Source of the DNA: Conidiobolus incongruus B7586
Lineage: Eukaryota > Entomophthoromycota > Entomophthoromycetes > Entomophthorales > Conidiobolaceae
Direction of reading: 5' to 3'
Length of the DNA: 33,740 nucleotides
Assembly (NCBI GenBank): GCA_000697335.1
Contig: JNEM01013340.1
Coordinates: 1 to 33,740 of the forward strand
Shown: piece after piece, positions 22,254-31,362 of the stretch
How positions within the stretch are numbered: position 1 is the stretch's first letter
How the letters are laid out: every line of letters begins with the position of its first letter
The notes under the pieces: model-generated
Seen by the model: the letters and a program-made list of their open reading frames with translations, nothing else
What the model was told of the DNA's origin: nothing
Database searches by the model: none
Program-made: the position numbers and the translations under genes

Positions 22254-22556
22254 TTATGAGTCTAAACTAGCTTGTACACTTGCTTTAGGAATATCTGGAA
22301 TTGGGTTAGCAGCAACTTCTTTAGTTAGATCTCTAAAAGCTTTTTTCACAGTTTTTTCTGAACCTTTGAAGATGTCTTTCAAATCATTTTTTGAATCTTT
22401 GACGATATCTTTCACATCATTTTTTGAATCTTCGACTGTTTTCTTGGCATCTTTGGTCTCTTTATCAAGGTCTAGTTCAAGATGTTGCTTTTTAGCTGGA
22501 ACTGGATTGGCCAATGTAGTGACCATTAAACCTAAGGCTACTATGTAGAATTTCAT
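22254..22556 (-). CDS. small secreted protein of 11-residue amphipathic repeats
   Basis: A 100-residue intron-less protein. The frame stays open for 33 codons before ATG 22556, but the MKF start with a signal peptide (MKFYIVALGLMVTTLA, then NPVPA) marks the true start. Residues 32-75 form four tandem 11-residue units: KETKDAKKTVE, DSKNDVKDIVK, DSKNDLKDIFK and GSEKTVKKAFR. A weak fifth follows at 76-86. Each has Lys/Asp at most positions and hydrophobic residues at positions 6 and 10, the pattern of an amphipathic 11/3 helix as in group-3 LEA proteins, synucleins and perilipins. There are no cysteines. A TATAAATT lies upstream. A decayed relative sits at 23562-23718. The repeats suggest a secreted, lipid-binding or desiccation/ice-type protein, but this is inference only. 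Confidence 0.82.
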   Translation of the reverse strand: MKFYIVALGLMVTTLANPVPAKKQHLELDLDKETKDAKKTVEDSKNDVKDIVKDSKNDLKDIFKGSEKTVKKAFRDLTKEVAANPIPDIPKASVQASLDS

Positions 22557-22621
22557 ATCGTTGGTAATAGTACTTACTAAATAAATAGATGAGAGTATAA
22601 TATTATTCGAAGAAAAATACC

Positions 22622-22629
22622 AATTTATA
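22622..22629 (-). promoter_or_regulatory. candidate TATA box of the 11-residue-repeat gene
   Basis: On the minus strand the sequence is TATAAATT, 66 to 73 bases upstream of the ATG at 22556. Confidence 0.4.
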
Positions 22630-22656
22630 GTTAAATTCGTAGTATTGAACTGCAAT

Positions 22657-23561
22657 AATTGGTTTTATTCCAGCCACATATTTGCAATGATTTTTACTTG
22701 AATGTTTTTAACTTGCATAAAGTTTACCAAGATATTTTATTTTATTGATTAATGTTTGAAATATAATTATAATAAATTATTATCGTTTATTATCAATTCA
22801 ACAGCATATTTAGTGGATTAACATGAATATTAGTGTCATTAGATTATTACTATATATACTTTTAGAATATATAATATAATATCTAATATATCATAGTAAC
22901 AATGATTAAATTATTTTTAATTTATTATTTATTTAAAATTATGAAGAATTTAATTAGATTGGATTAAATTTTGAATTATATGTGGCTGCATAGTAATAAA
23001 AAATAAAAAATATTATTAACTTAAAAATTTTCTAAAATAAGTGCATTATTATTATTATTATTATAAAAACTGAATTTAATTTTGAAAATTCAGTAAATTA
23101 ATTATTATAAATTATATTATACTGGATTCTTACATTATCGATCAATGTAGTTGATTAAATCTAAAAACCTTTTTAAAATATACAATATTAATATATTGTA
23201 TATTATATATTAATTAAAAGAGAGTAAAATAAGATTTAGTATTTATATGATTTTTATATTTTAAGAATTTTAAATAAACTTAATTAAATATTTTGATTTT
23301 GAATAATATTAAAGAAGATATTTTTAGATAATTGATAAGGTATTAGAGATTTTAAATAATATTTAATAATTTATATTTAAATATATTATAATAATTTACA
23401 TCGATCGATTAATTACAAGAATAAGTGGGTATAATGTATGCAATTAAAGCTATTCAAATAAGATTGGAATTAACACTTGAAAATTTATTTATGCTTTTTT
23501 TCAAAAGAGTTTGAATGAATTTCATAAGTGGTAGATGATAAATTGCTACTTTTTTAAAATT
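22657..23561. other. AT-rich gene-free stretch
   Basis: No coding frame is supported. It contains an (ATT)6 run near 23045-23063 and a perfect 12-bp inverted repeat with a 4-base loop at 23177-23204. Confidence 0.6.
23177..23204. repeat. 12-bp inverted repeat
   Basis: The arms AATATACAATAT and ATATTGTATATT are exact reverse complements around a TAAT loop. AT-only palindromes of this size can arise by chance in such DNA. Confidence 0.5.
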
Positions 23562-23718
23562 TTAAAATGTTTCTGTAGGAGCTTTAGCCAAATCAGTGAT
23601 ATTAACAAAGTGCAGTTTTAATTTCATGTTTGGCAGATGTTGAATTTTCGTCAGCTGAAGGGATTGGATATGCCAAAATAGGGACCAATAAACTGAAGAC
23701 TCATAAGTAAAATTTCAT
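23562..23718 (-). pseudogene. decayed relative of the 11-residue-repeat secreted protein gene
   Basis: Read on the minus strand from ATG at 23718, the product begins MKFYL, then an in-frame TGA, then VFSLLVPILAYPIPSADENS. This parallels MKFYIVALGLMVTTLANPVPA of the intact gene at 22254-22556 (same MKFY start, hydrophobic core, and A-x-P-x-P after the core). About 30 codons on, a stop follows, while a shifted frame reads FVNITDLAKAPTETF and ends in TAA, resembling the intact gene's DIPKASVQ end. The 11-residue repeats are absent. So there is one stop inside the signal peptide and one apparent frameshift. No GT..AG intron would bypass the first stop. It is a degraded copy of a host gene. Confidence 0.6.
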
Positions 23719-24730
23719 AATTTTATAAATTAAAATTATACAAAATATTAACTATTAAAAAAATTAGCAATTTACATTTTTTTGACCTAGTTATTTTAGT
23801 ATAATATATTTATTCAATTATAGTTGGCTGAGTTTTAATATTAAATTATTCAAAAATTTTGTGGCAATGTTTAAAATATATTGAAATATTAATTATAAAA
23901 AAGTTTTTTTTCTATATTATTTTTATTTGATTTTTTTTAATTATTTTAAATTTTATATTTGTTATTAACCATTTGCCATATTTTGAGTAATTCGACTAGT
24001 CATAAAATTTCCATAACATTCCTTTTTCTAAATAATAAAAACAAAATGGAAATCATAATTTATTTAATATCTCATACTGATATTAAATGTGCTGAGATTA
24101 TATTCAATTTTAATGTATATATTATCATATAGTTATTATCAACTAATAGTTGAATGAAATCTTTTATTAAATCAATTTTTTAAATTTGAACTCTGGGGAT
24201 AAATGACTATATATTTGATTATTAATTTAAAAAGAAAACTATAAATTTTTTAATTTCTAATTTTTCAAACAAAATATTAATTTTGAAATATAAATTATAT
24301 GAATTATAAAAAAATTAATATTTTCAAGCTATATATACATCTATATATATTTATAATTATCTTTTATTAAAATATTATTATTTAAAGATATAAGGTTTCA
24401 TTTAATAATTTTTAATTAAATAATAATCATCAAAAGCTTTTTATTTTAATATTATTAAAAATTAACTATAACTACTTTAAAGTCATTTATAATTTATTAA
24501 TAGTTTATACAGAAAATGCTTTATTTAAGATTAATATTAATTATATAAATATATTATATATATTAAAGTTTAACCTTTGATTAATTAATAAAAATATTAA
24601 ATAAATAATTTATAATTTAACAAAAGTTTAAATAAACTAGTGCAATTATAGCTAAATAAAACTTTAAAATATTCCTAATAAAAAAGGTTTATATATTAAA
24701 TAATTATAAATAATAAATTTTTTAATTTTT
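23719..24730. other. AT-rich gene-free stretch
   Basis: No supported frame. The region around 24640-24730 may be a weak leftward extension of dispersed repeat copy C. Confidence 0.6.
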
Positions 24731-25068
24731 TAATAAAAAATTAATAAAATTATCATATCTAATGTATTTTATAGATTATAACCTTTATAATTATAATTGC
24801 TTTAGGTAAATAGAAAATATATTTATAAAAATACTCTTGCAAACAAATTATATCAGTTTATAAAAAGTTAAATTTCAGTTATTAATAAAAACAATCATTT
24901 TTTAGGTATTAGAAGCTTATCAAGAATATCCCAAAAATTATTATTATTATTATTATTATTATGAAACTATTAAATTTATATTATATATTTATTTTTATAT
25001 ATCATATATTCAAATGTTTATTTATTTTTAATTGCAAAAAATTCCCATTATTAAAAATACAGAGTAAT
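24731..25068 (+). repeat. dispersed repeat, copy C
   Basis: This is the closest relative of copy A at 690-1018. Shared blocks are TAGATTATAAC, TTATAATTGCTTTAGGTAA, TTTTTTAGGTATTAGAAG, and TTGCAAAAAATTCCC plus AGAGTAAT at the right end, where similarity stops abruptly near 25068. It contains an (ATT)8 expansion at 24937-24961. The element class is unknown. Confidence 0.6.
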
Positions 25069-25290
25069 ATTAGGGTTTAAACTTGCCCTATTGGGAGGAA
25101 TCATGTAAAAGGATAGAAAGTATTAGGCAAAACAGCCAAAAAGATAAGTAGATAAAGAAAGAGTAAAGCTAAAGTTAATAGAAATAGATGAAAAGGTTTA
25201 TTTAGGAAAGTTAGATGGTTTAAATATTTCAAACTCATCAAACAGTGGATTATCTAGAATATCATAAGTTCTTGGAACATGGAGTTAAAA
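25069..25290 (+). other. purine-rich GC-enriched island, possible gene remnant
   Basis: Directly after repeat copy C, about 200 bases are G/A-rich on the plus strand and of higher GC than the flanks. A 39-codon frame (25148-25264) reads in part KLIEIDEKVYLGKLDGL and then NISNSSNSGLSRIS before TAA. It has no ATG and no support beyond composition. It may be a decayed coding fragment of a gene or of the repeat's parent element. Confidence 0.25.
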
Positions 25291-25970
25291 TACTCCTTTA
25301 TTAATAATAACTAATAAGTTAATAATTATTTAACTTTAATAAATATAAAGAATAAATATACCATTAATTTTAAATAACAATATCAATGAATATTTTATAA
25401 TATAGTTAATATTCCAAAATGAATATAAATGCTATATCTATAATTTATTTTAAATTAAATATTTTAATTGAGTTGAAAATTCATATTATTATACTATAAA
25501 ATGGCTGAATTATATAAACAAAAAATTCCAATCTTAGAAACAATGAATATGTTCAATATTATCAATATTGGTTATTCCATTTTTAATGTTTATTGTTATT
25601 AATAGGAAAATTTGTCAATTTTATATTATTAAATATATTTTAATTGTTTTATTGATATTTTTTATTAACTAATCACAAAAATTTCAAAATTCAAATATTT
25701 AATACTAATAACAAAATCTAATTTGAACCTTAAAATATTAAAAATTAAAAAAAAATTATCAAAAATTAATTTTATAATATATTACAATTACAAATATTGT
25801 TTAAATTTATTTCATTAAATAAAATTATTTAAAAACTATTAATTTTAAATGTTTTTTTAAATTTAATTTATTAAATTCTTATAAATTGGATATTTGTGAT
25901 GTATATTTCAAAAAATATACAAGATTATAATTGAAATATAACTTTAAATAATAGAATATGTTTGGAAGGT
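25291..25970. other. AT-rich gene-free stretch
   Basis: No coding frame, RNA gene or repeat was recognised. Confidence 0.6.
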
Positions 25971-26119
25971 TAAATTGTATGATATAATTTAATGTTATGT
26001 CCATTGGAGAAAAAAAATTGGATCAAAAGAGTACTCTCCTCCTCAGAGAAAATTGAATTTATTTGGCGCTTCAGATGGTTCTGCCATTTCTCCTTATCTT
26101 TTTTGCGTATAGAAATAAT
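25971..26119 (-). other. possible coding remnant with a Myb-like sequence
   Basis: A GC-enriched island (about 25995-26110) is open for 48 codons on the minus strand and lacks a start codon. It reads KKDKEKWQNHLKRQ and then INSIFSEEESTLLIQFFFSN, ending at a TAA. The F-S-E-E-E-x-x-L-L-I pattern recalls the first helix of Myb/SANT domains, but the spaced tryptophans are missing. The plus strand is also open for 43 codons (25992-26123). It is best read as a fragment of a decayed gene. An exon of an undetected gene is possible. Confidence 0.25.
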
Positions 26120-26123
26120 TTAA

Positions 26124-26477
26124 TAATCTAATGTATAGATTGTATTTTTTAATTTTTACATCTTTTTTAATATTAATATATATATAATAAGTATCTGACT
26201 GAAAATTGTTTTCTTTAATATTATATTTATCAAATACTTTCATTAATTTTGGAAAATTTAAAAATTTGATAGAGATATTTGTCTTAATATTTACAATTTG
26301 TTTTATTATTAATATGCTATTTTTCATATGTAATTTGATTATATATTAGTTATTAAATTCTATTAGAATATTAAATCAATATTTGTTATATTTCTATATT
26401 AAAATCGGAATGAAAAAAAATCATTTTAAATCAATTGATAACGAAATAACATTATAAATTTTATTTACAAGTAATTT
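26124..26477. other. AT-rich stretch downstream of the His-rich gene
   Basis: It holds only an AT-driven 77-codon frame on the minus strand (26094-26327), rich in Ile, Lys, Asn and Tyr. I do not support it as a gene. The 3' untranslated region of the next gene probably lies here. Confidence 0.55.
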
Positions 26478-26906
26478 TTAATCAAATAACTCTTCTTCTT
26501 CAAGAATATTTGAGGACGATTCTTCACTCAAATGCTCATTAAAATTGAGTTTAAACGTTTCAGCTGTTTGCGAAGTATCTTTCTCGTAATCGGGATCACT
26601 TTCTATAACAACATCCGGATGATGGTGGTGGTGATGATGATCGCCTGAACCAACTCCAATATCAAGGCACCCTACAATTTCATCAATGGCCAAGGCTGAC
26701 TCAAGGCCTCCAATTAATCCGTGGCAACCTTTCCTATGTTCTTCACTTTGATGACCATGGTGCATAGGTGAAAGGGGCAGTCCGTCTATAGGCAAGTCAT
26801 TCAAAGGCAAATCAGGAACTGGCAAATCTCCAACAGGGATTTTTAGGGCTCCAATATAAAATAAACTGAGACTAGTTGCCACAATTGACCATTTAAACTG
26901 AACCAT
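26478..26906 (-). CDS. secreted His-rich protein with pentapeptide Pro repeats
   Basis: A 142-residue intron-less protein whose ATG at 26906 begins a signal peptide (MVQFKWSIVATSLSLFYIGA, cut near Ala20). Residues 26-45 are four tandem pentapeptides of the form x-D/G-L/D-P: GDLPV, PDLPL, NDLPI and DGLPL. A His-rich patch (MHHGHQSEEHRKGCH) follows, then a hydrophobic stretch bounded by Cys61 and Cys80 (HGLIGGLESALAIDEIVG), then a run of seven histidines at 90-96. The tail from about 98 is acidic and Ser/Glu-rich, ending EEEELFD. The His clusters suggest metal binding (zinc, copper or nickel) outside the cell, and the Cys pair suggests one disulphide. No family is recognised. No clear TATA box is seen. 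Confidence 0.82.
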   Translation of the reverse strand: MVQFKWSIVATSLSLFYIGALKIPVGDLPVPDLPLNDLPIDGLPLSPMHHGHQSEEHRKGCHGLIGGLESALAIDEIVGCLDIGVGSGDHHHHHHHPDVVIESDPDYEKDTSQTAETFKLNFNEHLSEESSSNILEEEELFD

Positions 26907-27293
26907 CTTAATACAATATCAATATATTAAAGAATTCATAAGAATCAACCAGAATTAAATACTCAAATCTTTGAATAATAGACTGAGGCTAATAATAATC
27001 GAAAGACAATTTTTTTATATAATTACTAAGCCATATAATCTCTACAATTAAATTGTTAAATTTAAATCACTCAAATATTTGCAGCCATTATAAAAATTAC
27101 TAAATTATATTATTTCTTAAAGCAAAACTTTTACTAATTTAAGTGATTAAATTACTTTATTAGTGATGTACGGAATATTTACGCTTTTAATTTTTAAAAT
27201 TCATCACTTAATCTGAATATTACATTAGTTTCTAATTAATATTCATTATGAAAATAGCTAAAATTTAATTTAAACTTTATTGTTGGTATCATA

Positions 27294-27332
<39 letters not shown>

Positions 27333-27741
27333 AAAATTTTAAAAATTAAAATAATAAAATAATTTAAAAATATTAACAAAATTAATTAACAAATTGTTAA
27401 AAAAATATCATTTATTGATTATTTGACAAGTAAATTAAATAAATTTAAACATTTTTATTTTTTTTAACATATGAATGAAGATGGTTGACTTAAATTTTAG
27501 TTAAAAACTGATTATTTGTTTTGGATATCATTATATATTTTGAAATTTCAAATTATTTTGTTGATAATGAAACATTAAAGATTTATCTTGAATTAAAATC
27601 AAAGCAAATGAAATATTAATAATAGATAATATTGATAAAAAATAATTTATTAATTCTATTAAATTTAATAATAATTCAAACAGTTAATGATATAAGTGTT
27701 AATTTACATTTTTTTTAAATTAGTCTATAATTGAGTGGAAA
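26907..27741. other. AT-rich intergenic region
   Basis: It holds the promoter of the His-rich gene and the 3' end of BFR2. There is a (TA)15 run at 27299-27328. No coding frame is supported. Confidence 0.65.
27299..27328. repeat. (TA)15 microsatellite
   Basis: An unbroken TA dinucleotide run of 30 bases. Confidence 0.9.
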
Positions 27742-29400
27742 CTAGCCAAAAATTCTAAGACCATCATCTGCCACTGTGACTTCATCTTCGGCCTGGTTAT
27801 CTTCTTGGTCTTGGTTAGTTTCCTCTGAAAGAGAGAACTTGTTACCCAATAAACTGCCGAATAATTCGTCAATTTTACTATCATGCCAAGTGCCATCGTG
27901 AATGGGGACCATAAAATTTTCTAATTTTTCATGAACTTGGTAACGCAATTTACGGCCTTTACTGGCTTTGGTGTCAACGACTTTTCTTTGTTTAGCGCGT
28001 TTCGTAGCTATCCATCTGAGACCGACACCGTTGGCATCGTGATCGGTCATACGACTTTCGATAAATTCTCTTAAGAGTTGCTGGTAGAAGTCACCATCAT
28101 CATAAATTTGGTCGATTTCGTTGTTTTCACCAGTGTGGCCAATGATAGGTTGGTTAGAACGATTGGTTCGGGATCTGGCAATGAGACGATCGGAATCCAT
28201 CATCATTTGATCTACTTGTTGACTGATGCTCTGATCAAGAGAACGGAACTTTTTCTGAAGAGGTAAAGTGTTACCGAGTTGCACTTTGGAGTGCCACTTA
28301 TCAACCACACCTTCATGGTGCTTTAAAAAGATGTCGTATAGACTGCTGATATCTTCCCAAAGATCGTCCTTTTCAGTGGATTCGAATGAACGCTTTTCGA
28401 GTCCTTCAAATTTGTTTTCTTCACTCATGAAAATGAAGGCAAGATCAACGCGAAGCTTCATAAGTTGATTAATTAATTGGACCAAGCTATCGATAGTTTC
28501 CTGATGCTCTGAAACATCCCAATCAAATTCACCTTCATAGGAGATGGGAAGCTGATTTATGCTCTGGACAATTTTTTGGAATTGAATACGGATACCCAAT
28601 GCACTCTCCCAAAAGCTGAGCTGGTTTAAGACATGTTTACCCTTATCAGAATCTTGAATAGTGTTTTTGTGTAACGTGTGAATTAATTCCTTTTCTTGAG
28701 ATTGGAATTTTTGCAATTGGGCTATTGTGTCATTGTCAGTATCATCATCACCCTCTTCATCAGAATAACCATTGATGCCTTTTGTTAAATCATTTAATTC
28801 AGCATCTTCGTCATCTTCAACTTCTTCACTTTCTTCTTCGACGTCTTCCTCATCTTCATCAAGACCATTACTCAAGACATTTTCAAGTTCATCATCTTCA
28901 CCATCATCGTCATCATCCTCTTCCTCTTCCTCTTCCTCCTCATCATCATCAAAACCATTACTCAAAACATTTTCCAGTTCATCCTCTTCTTCCTCATCCT
29001 CTTCACTTTCAGACTCACCCCCAAACCAACCCTTTCTGCTGGTCTTGGTACCTTGATAAGCCTTGCCCTTAGGCAATTCCAATTCCTGATTCATTCTCAA
29101 TTTACTCTTACTAAATAATTAAAAACATTAAAAACCATAAAAAATTAAAATAATCAAATTAAAAATTACCCAACTTGAACGTAATGACTTCTACCAGCTT
29201 CTAAATCTTCGGAATTATCACTATCATTAGCACCGTCATCTCCACCATCGTTTTTAAAATGAAGATCTTCTGGGTCGAAATCTATTTTATATTTATTAAT
29301 ATTTTATTTTGAAAAATTAAAAATTAAATAAATTACCTTTAGGTCTCACTTCATTAAGGTTGGATAACTCTTCTAACAAATTTTTAGCCTTTTTACCCAT
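27742..29400 (-). CDS. BFR2: Bfr2/AATF (Traube) ribosome-biogenesis protein
   Basis: Nucleolar protein of the Bfr2/AATF/Che-1 family, needed with the small-subunit processome for 18S rRNA maturation. Exons on the minus strand are 29337-29400, 29170-29281 and 27742-29110; introns are 55 and 59 nt (GTAATT..AG). The product is 514 residues, close to yeast Bfr2 (534). It begins MGKKAKNLLEELSNLNEVRP, followed by the family motif D-F-D-P-E-D and by GRSHYVQVGKSKLR, which is assembled across intron 2. Residues about 92-187 are a long Asp/Glu tract. The AATF domain runs from about 189 (AQLQKFQSQEKELIHTL) to about 350, and the C-terminal TRAUB domain from about 399 to 482, with the hallmark DGTWHDSKIDELFGSLLGN. 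Within the acidic tract DELENVLSNG occurs twice, 30 residues (90 bp) apart. PEX3 lies upstream on the same strand, 327 bases away. Confidence 0.95.
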
Positions 29401-29727
29401 TTTCAAATTATTTTTATTGTTTAATAATTATTAATAATATTAATATCAGTTATTAAAAATATATTTTAATAACAATTAAATATACAAGTTAAAAAATTAT
29501 GAATACAAATTAAAACTTATTTAAAAATTGGTTAATAATTTTTAAAATTGTGGGATGAATTATTTTTCAATAAAATTATAATTTTCATTATATAATTTCA
29601 ATTTGAAAAATTTAAGTTAATTTTAAATTAAATTTTTTATTAATAAAAAATAAATTTTAAAAATATAAAAAAGTTATAAAATAATTATAATATTCATTGA
29701 TATAAATATCAAAATGAATAATCTTAA
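29401..29727. other. BFR2 promoter / PEX3 3' region
   Basis: AT-rich, with no TATA box of note and no coding frame. It separates two genes transcribed in the same direction. Confidence 0.6.
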
Positions 29728-31171
29728 TTAATCTTCATAATATTGAAAACTTGAGTAGATAATTGCTGAAAAAGCTTGTAAAGATTTCACTTTTGAAATT
29801 TCCTAAAATAAAGAGTTAATAAATTTAGATTCATGCAAATTTACAACTAGTTATTACCTTCAAATACATATTATCTTCTTGCTCCAATATGGGGCCTAAT
29901 AGATTGGATAATGTTGGCAAGATTTTAGGGAGTGGTAATGCCATATCCATTGCTTGAGCTGAGTCACTAGGAGGTTGACTGGTGAAAATATTTTGTCTCA
30001 CTTCAGTGTCGAAAACATTGAATAAGCTATCAATTAATTTGAGACGAATTGAATTAAAGTCTTGACTATAATAAAATTCATTAGACATTATAATATGATT
30101 CTAAGAAACTTATATTTACCATTCGATAAAATCTTTGGTTTCATCTAAAAGTCTTCTTAAATTGGGATCCATTTCGAAATTATCGGGTAAGGGTTTACCA
30201 CCCAATTGACTGATCACCTCCTTTTCCCCTTCCAAATCGTTTGGCATGAGTGCTTCTAAAATCACGTGCTTTTGATCAAACACTTCATCTTCCAATTTGT
30301 TTCTCAGCTGATTAATAATTTCCCAGAGTTGTTGATATGTCAAACGTTCACGAATGTTTAAAGATTCAAGTTCGCGCACGATGATGTCCTGAATTTTGAT
30401 GCCGAGGGACTTCCAGCCTTTGTTGACGAACCACCAAGAGAATGAAAGGTATTGCTTTTGAGTTTCGTAAGAGACATTGGAAGGAGTGGAAGTATTAAAT
30501 TGTTCAACACTTTCACTTGCTTCACCGATTACCGATTCAATATAAATTAATCTACCTACCATATTAATTTGAATATGGATAAATATGGATAATAAAGCTA
30601 ATAAATGAATTGCTACGAAATTTCTAATAAAGCCTAAATAAACATTAATTAAAAATGATAAATAGGAAATTGTAATAATTACTCAAGTTTTTAATTTCGT
30701 TCCAAAGTTCAACTTTAGATTTCCCAGACGCTGCAGATTTATGAGCTTCTTCGGGATTTGCATTATCATCTCCTGACAAGCTACCAGTAGAACTGACCAT
30801 AGGAGAAATAGAACCCTTTTTCATTTGATTTAATTGAGTTTTAATACTTTCAACATCGTAAATTTCCAAACACTGGCGAGACAAATGAGGTAAGAATGTG
30901 GCAATAGTAAATAGGCAATCTTCTTGATTTTGTTCAAATCGCTTCTTCAAACTATTAAAATTGAAAATAGTTTTAGTTATTGATAAAATAAAATAATCCA
31001 AAGAATAGCTTACTTTTCTTTGGCAATTCTACTCTGATTAGCTTTGGAGCGATAATCCAACAATTTAGATTTCAAATAACTTAAACTATAATATATTATA
31101 GCTATAAGGGCCGCGGAATATATGAAACCTCGACGTCTCCGGTAAAAGAAATCGATCACCCTTTGAAACAT
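29728..31171 (-). CDS. PEX3: peroxin Pex3, peroxisomal membrane protein
   Basis: Pex3 is the membrane anchor for the Pex19 receptor and is needed to insert peroxisomal membrane proteins. There are five exons on the minus strand: 31014-31171, 30683-30951, 30120-30633, 29858-30065 and 29728-29802. Introns are 62, 49, 54 and 55 nt, all GT..AG, and all joins keep frame. The product is 407 residues (yeast 441, human 373). The N-terminus MFQRVIDFFYRRRRG followed by a hydrophobic segment (about 15-35) is the peroxisomal targeting and membrane anchor. The family signature LKKRFEQNQEDCLFTIATFL spans the first junction. ELWNEIKNL leads into a second hydrophobic stretch, FIRNFVAIHLLALLSIF. LLDETKDFIE marks the C-terminal part, which ends KVKSLQAFSAIIYSSFQYYED. 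A Ser/Gly/Ala-rich insert follows the signature at about 95-130. It implies that the organism has peroxisomes. A CRE palindrome lies upstream. Confidence 0.95.
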
Positions 31172-31352
31172 GATCATAAACTGGCTGATGTTTTGAATTT
31201 TATACTTTATATAGGCTATTAATAAGTAAAGGTAGTACTTGGGACTGTTGCAATTTTTATTTTTATTAGAATTTTATAAATGGATATAAATTGATTTTTT
31301 TTTATTATGGTTTAGATTGGATCATCTCCTTGAATAATAATTTATTATAAAT

Positions 31353-31362
31353 CTGACGTCAG
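31353..31362. promoter_or_regulatory. CRE (ATF/CREB) palindrome upstream of PEX3
   Basis: The sequence CTGACGTCAG contains the full TGACGTCA site for bZIP factors of the ATF/CREB class. It lies 183 bases upstream of the PEX3 ATG at 31171. A GC-containing perfect 10-bp palindrome is unlikely by chance in DNA this AT-rich. Confidence 0.5.

Noticed and set aside
22366-22548. Ser/Phe-rich frame opposite the 11-residue-repeat gene
   Set aside because: Antisense of the Lys/Asp repeats, which automatically gives Ser/Phe-rich translation.
26094-26327. 77-codon minus-strand frame
   Set aside because: Ile/Lys/Asn/Tyr composition indistinguishable from chance in this DNA; it overlaps the start of the Myb-like island but in another frame.
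8745-27328. Dinucleotide and trinucleotide runs as possible CRISPR-like or satellite arrays
   Set aside because: They are plain microsatellites with no spacers or longer unit.
28772-29072. Ser-rich and His/Leu-rich frames opposite the BFR2 acidic tract
   Set aside because: Antisense and shifted readings of GAA/GAT codon runs; typical artefacts of acidic tracts.
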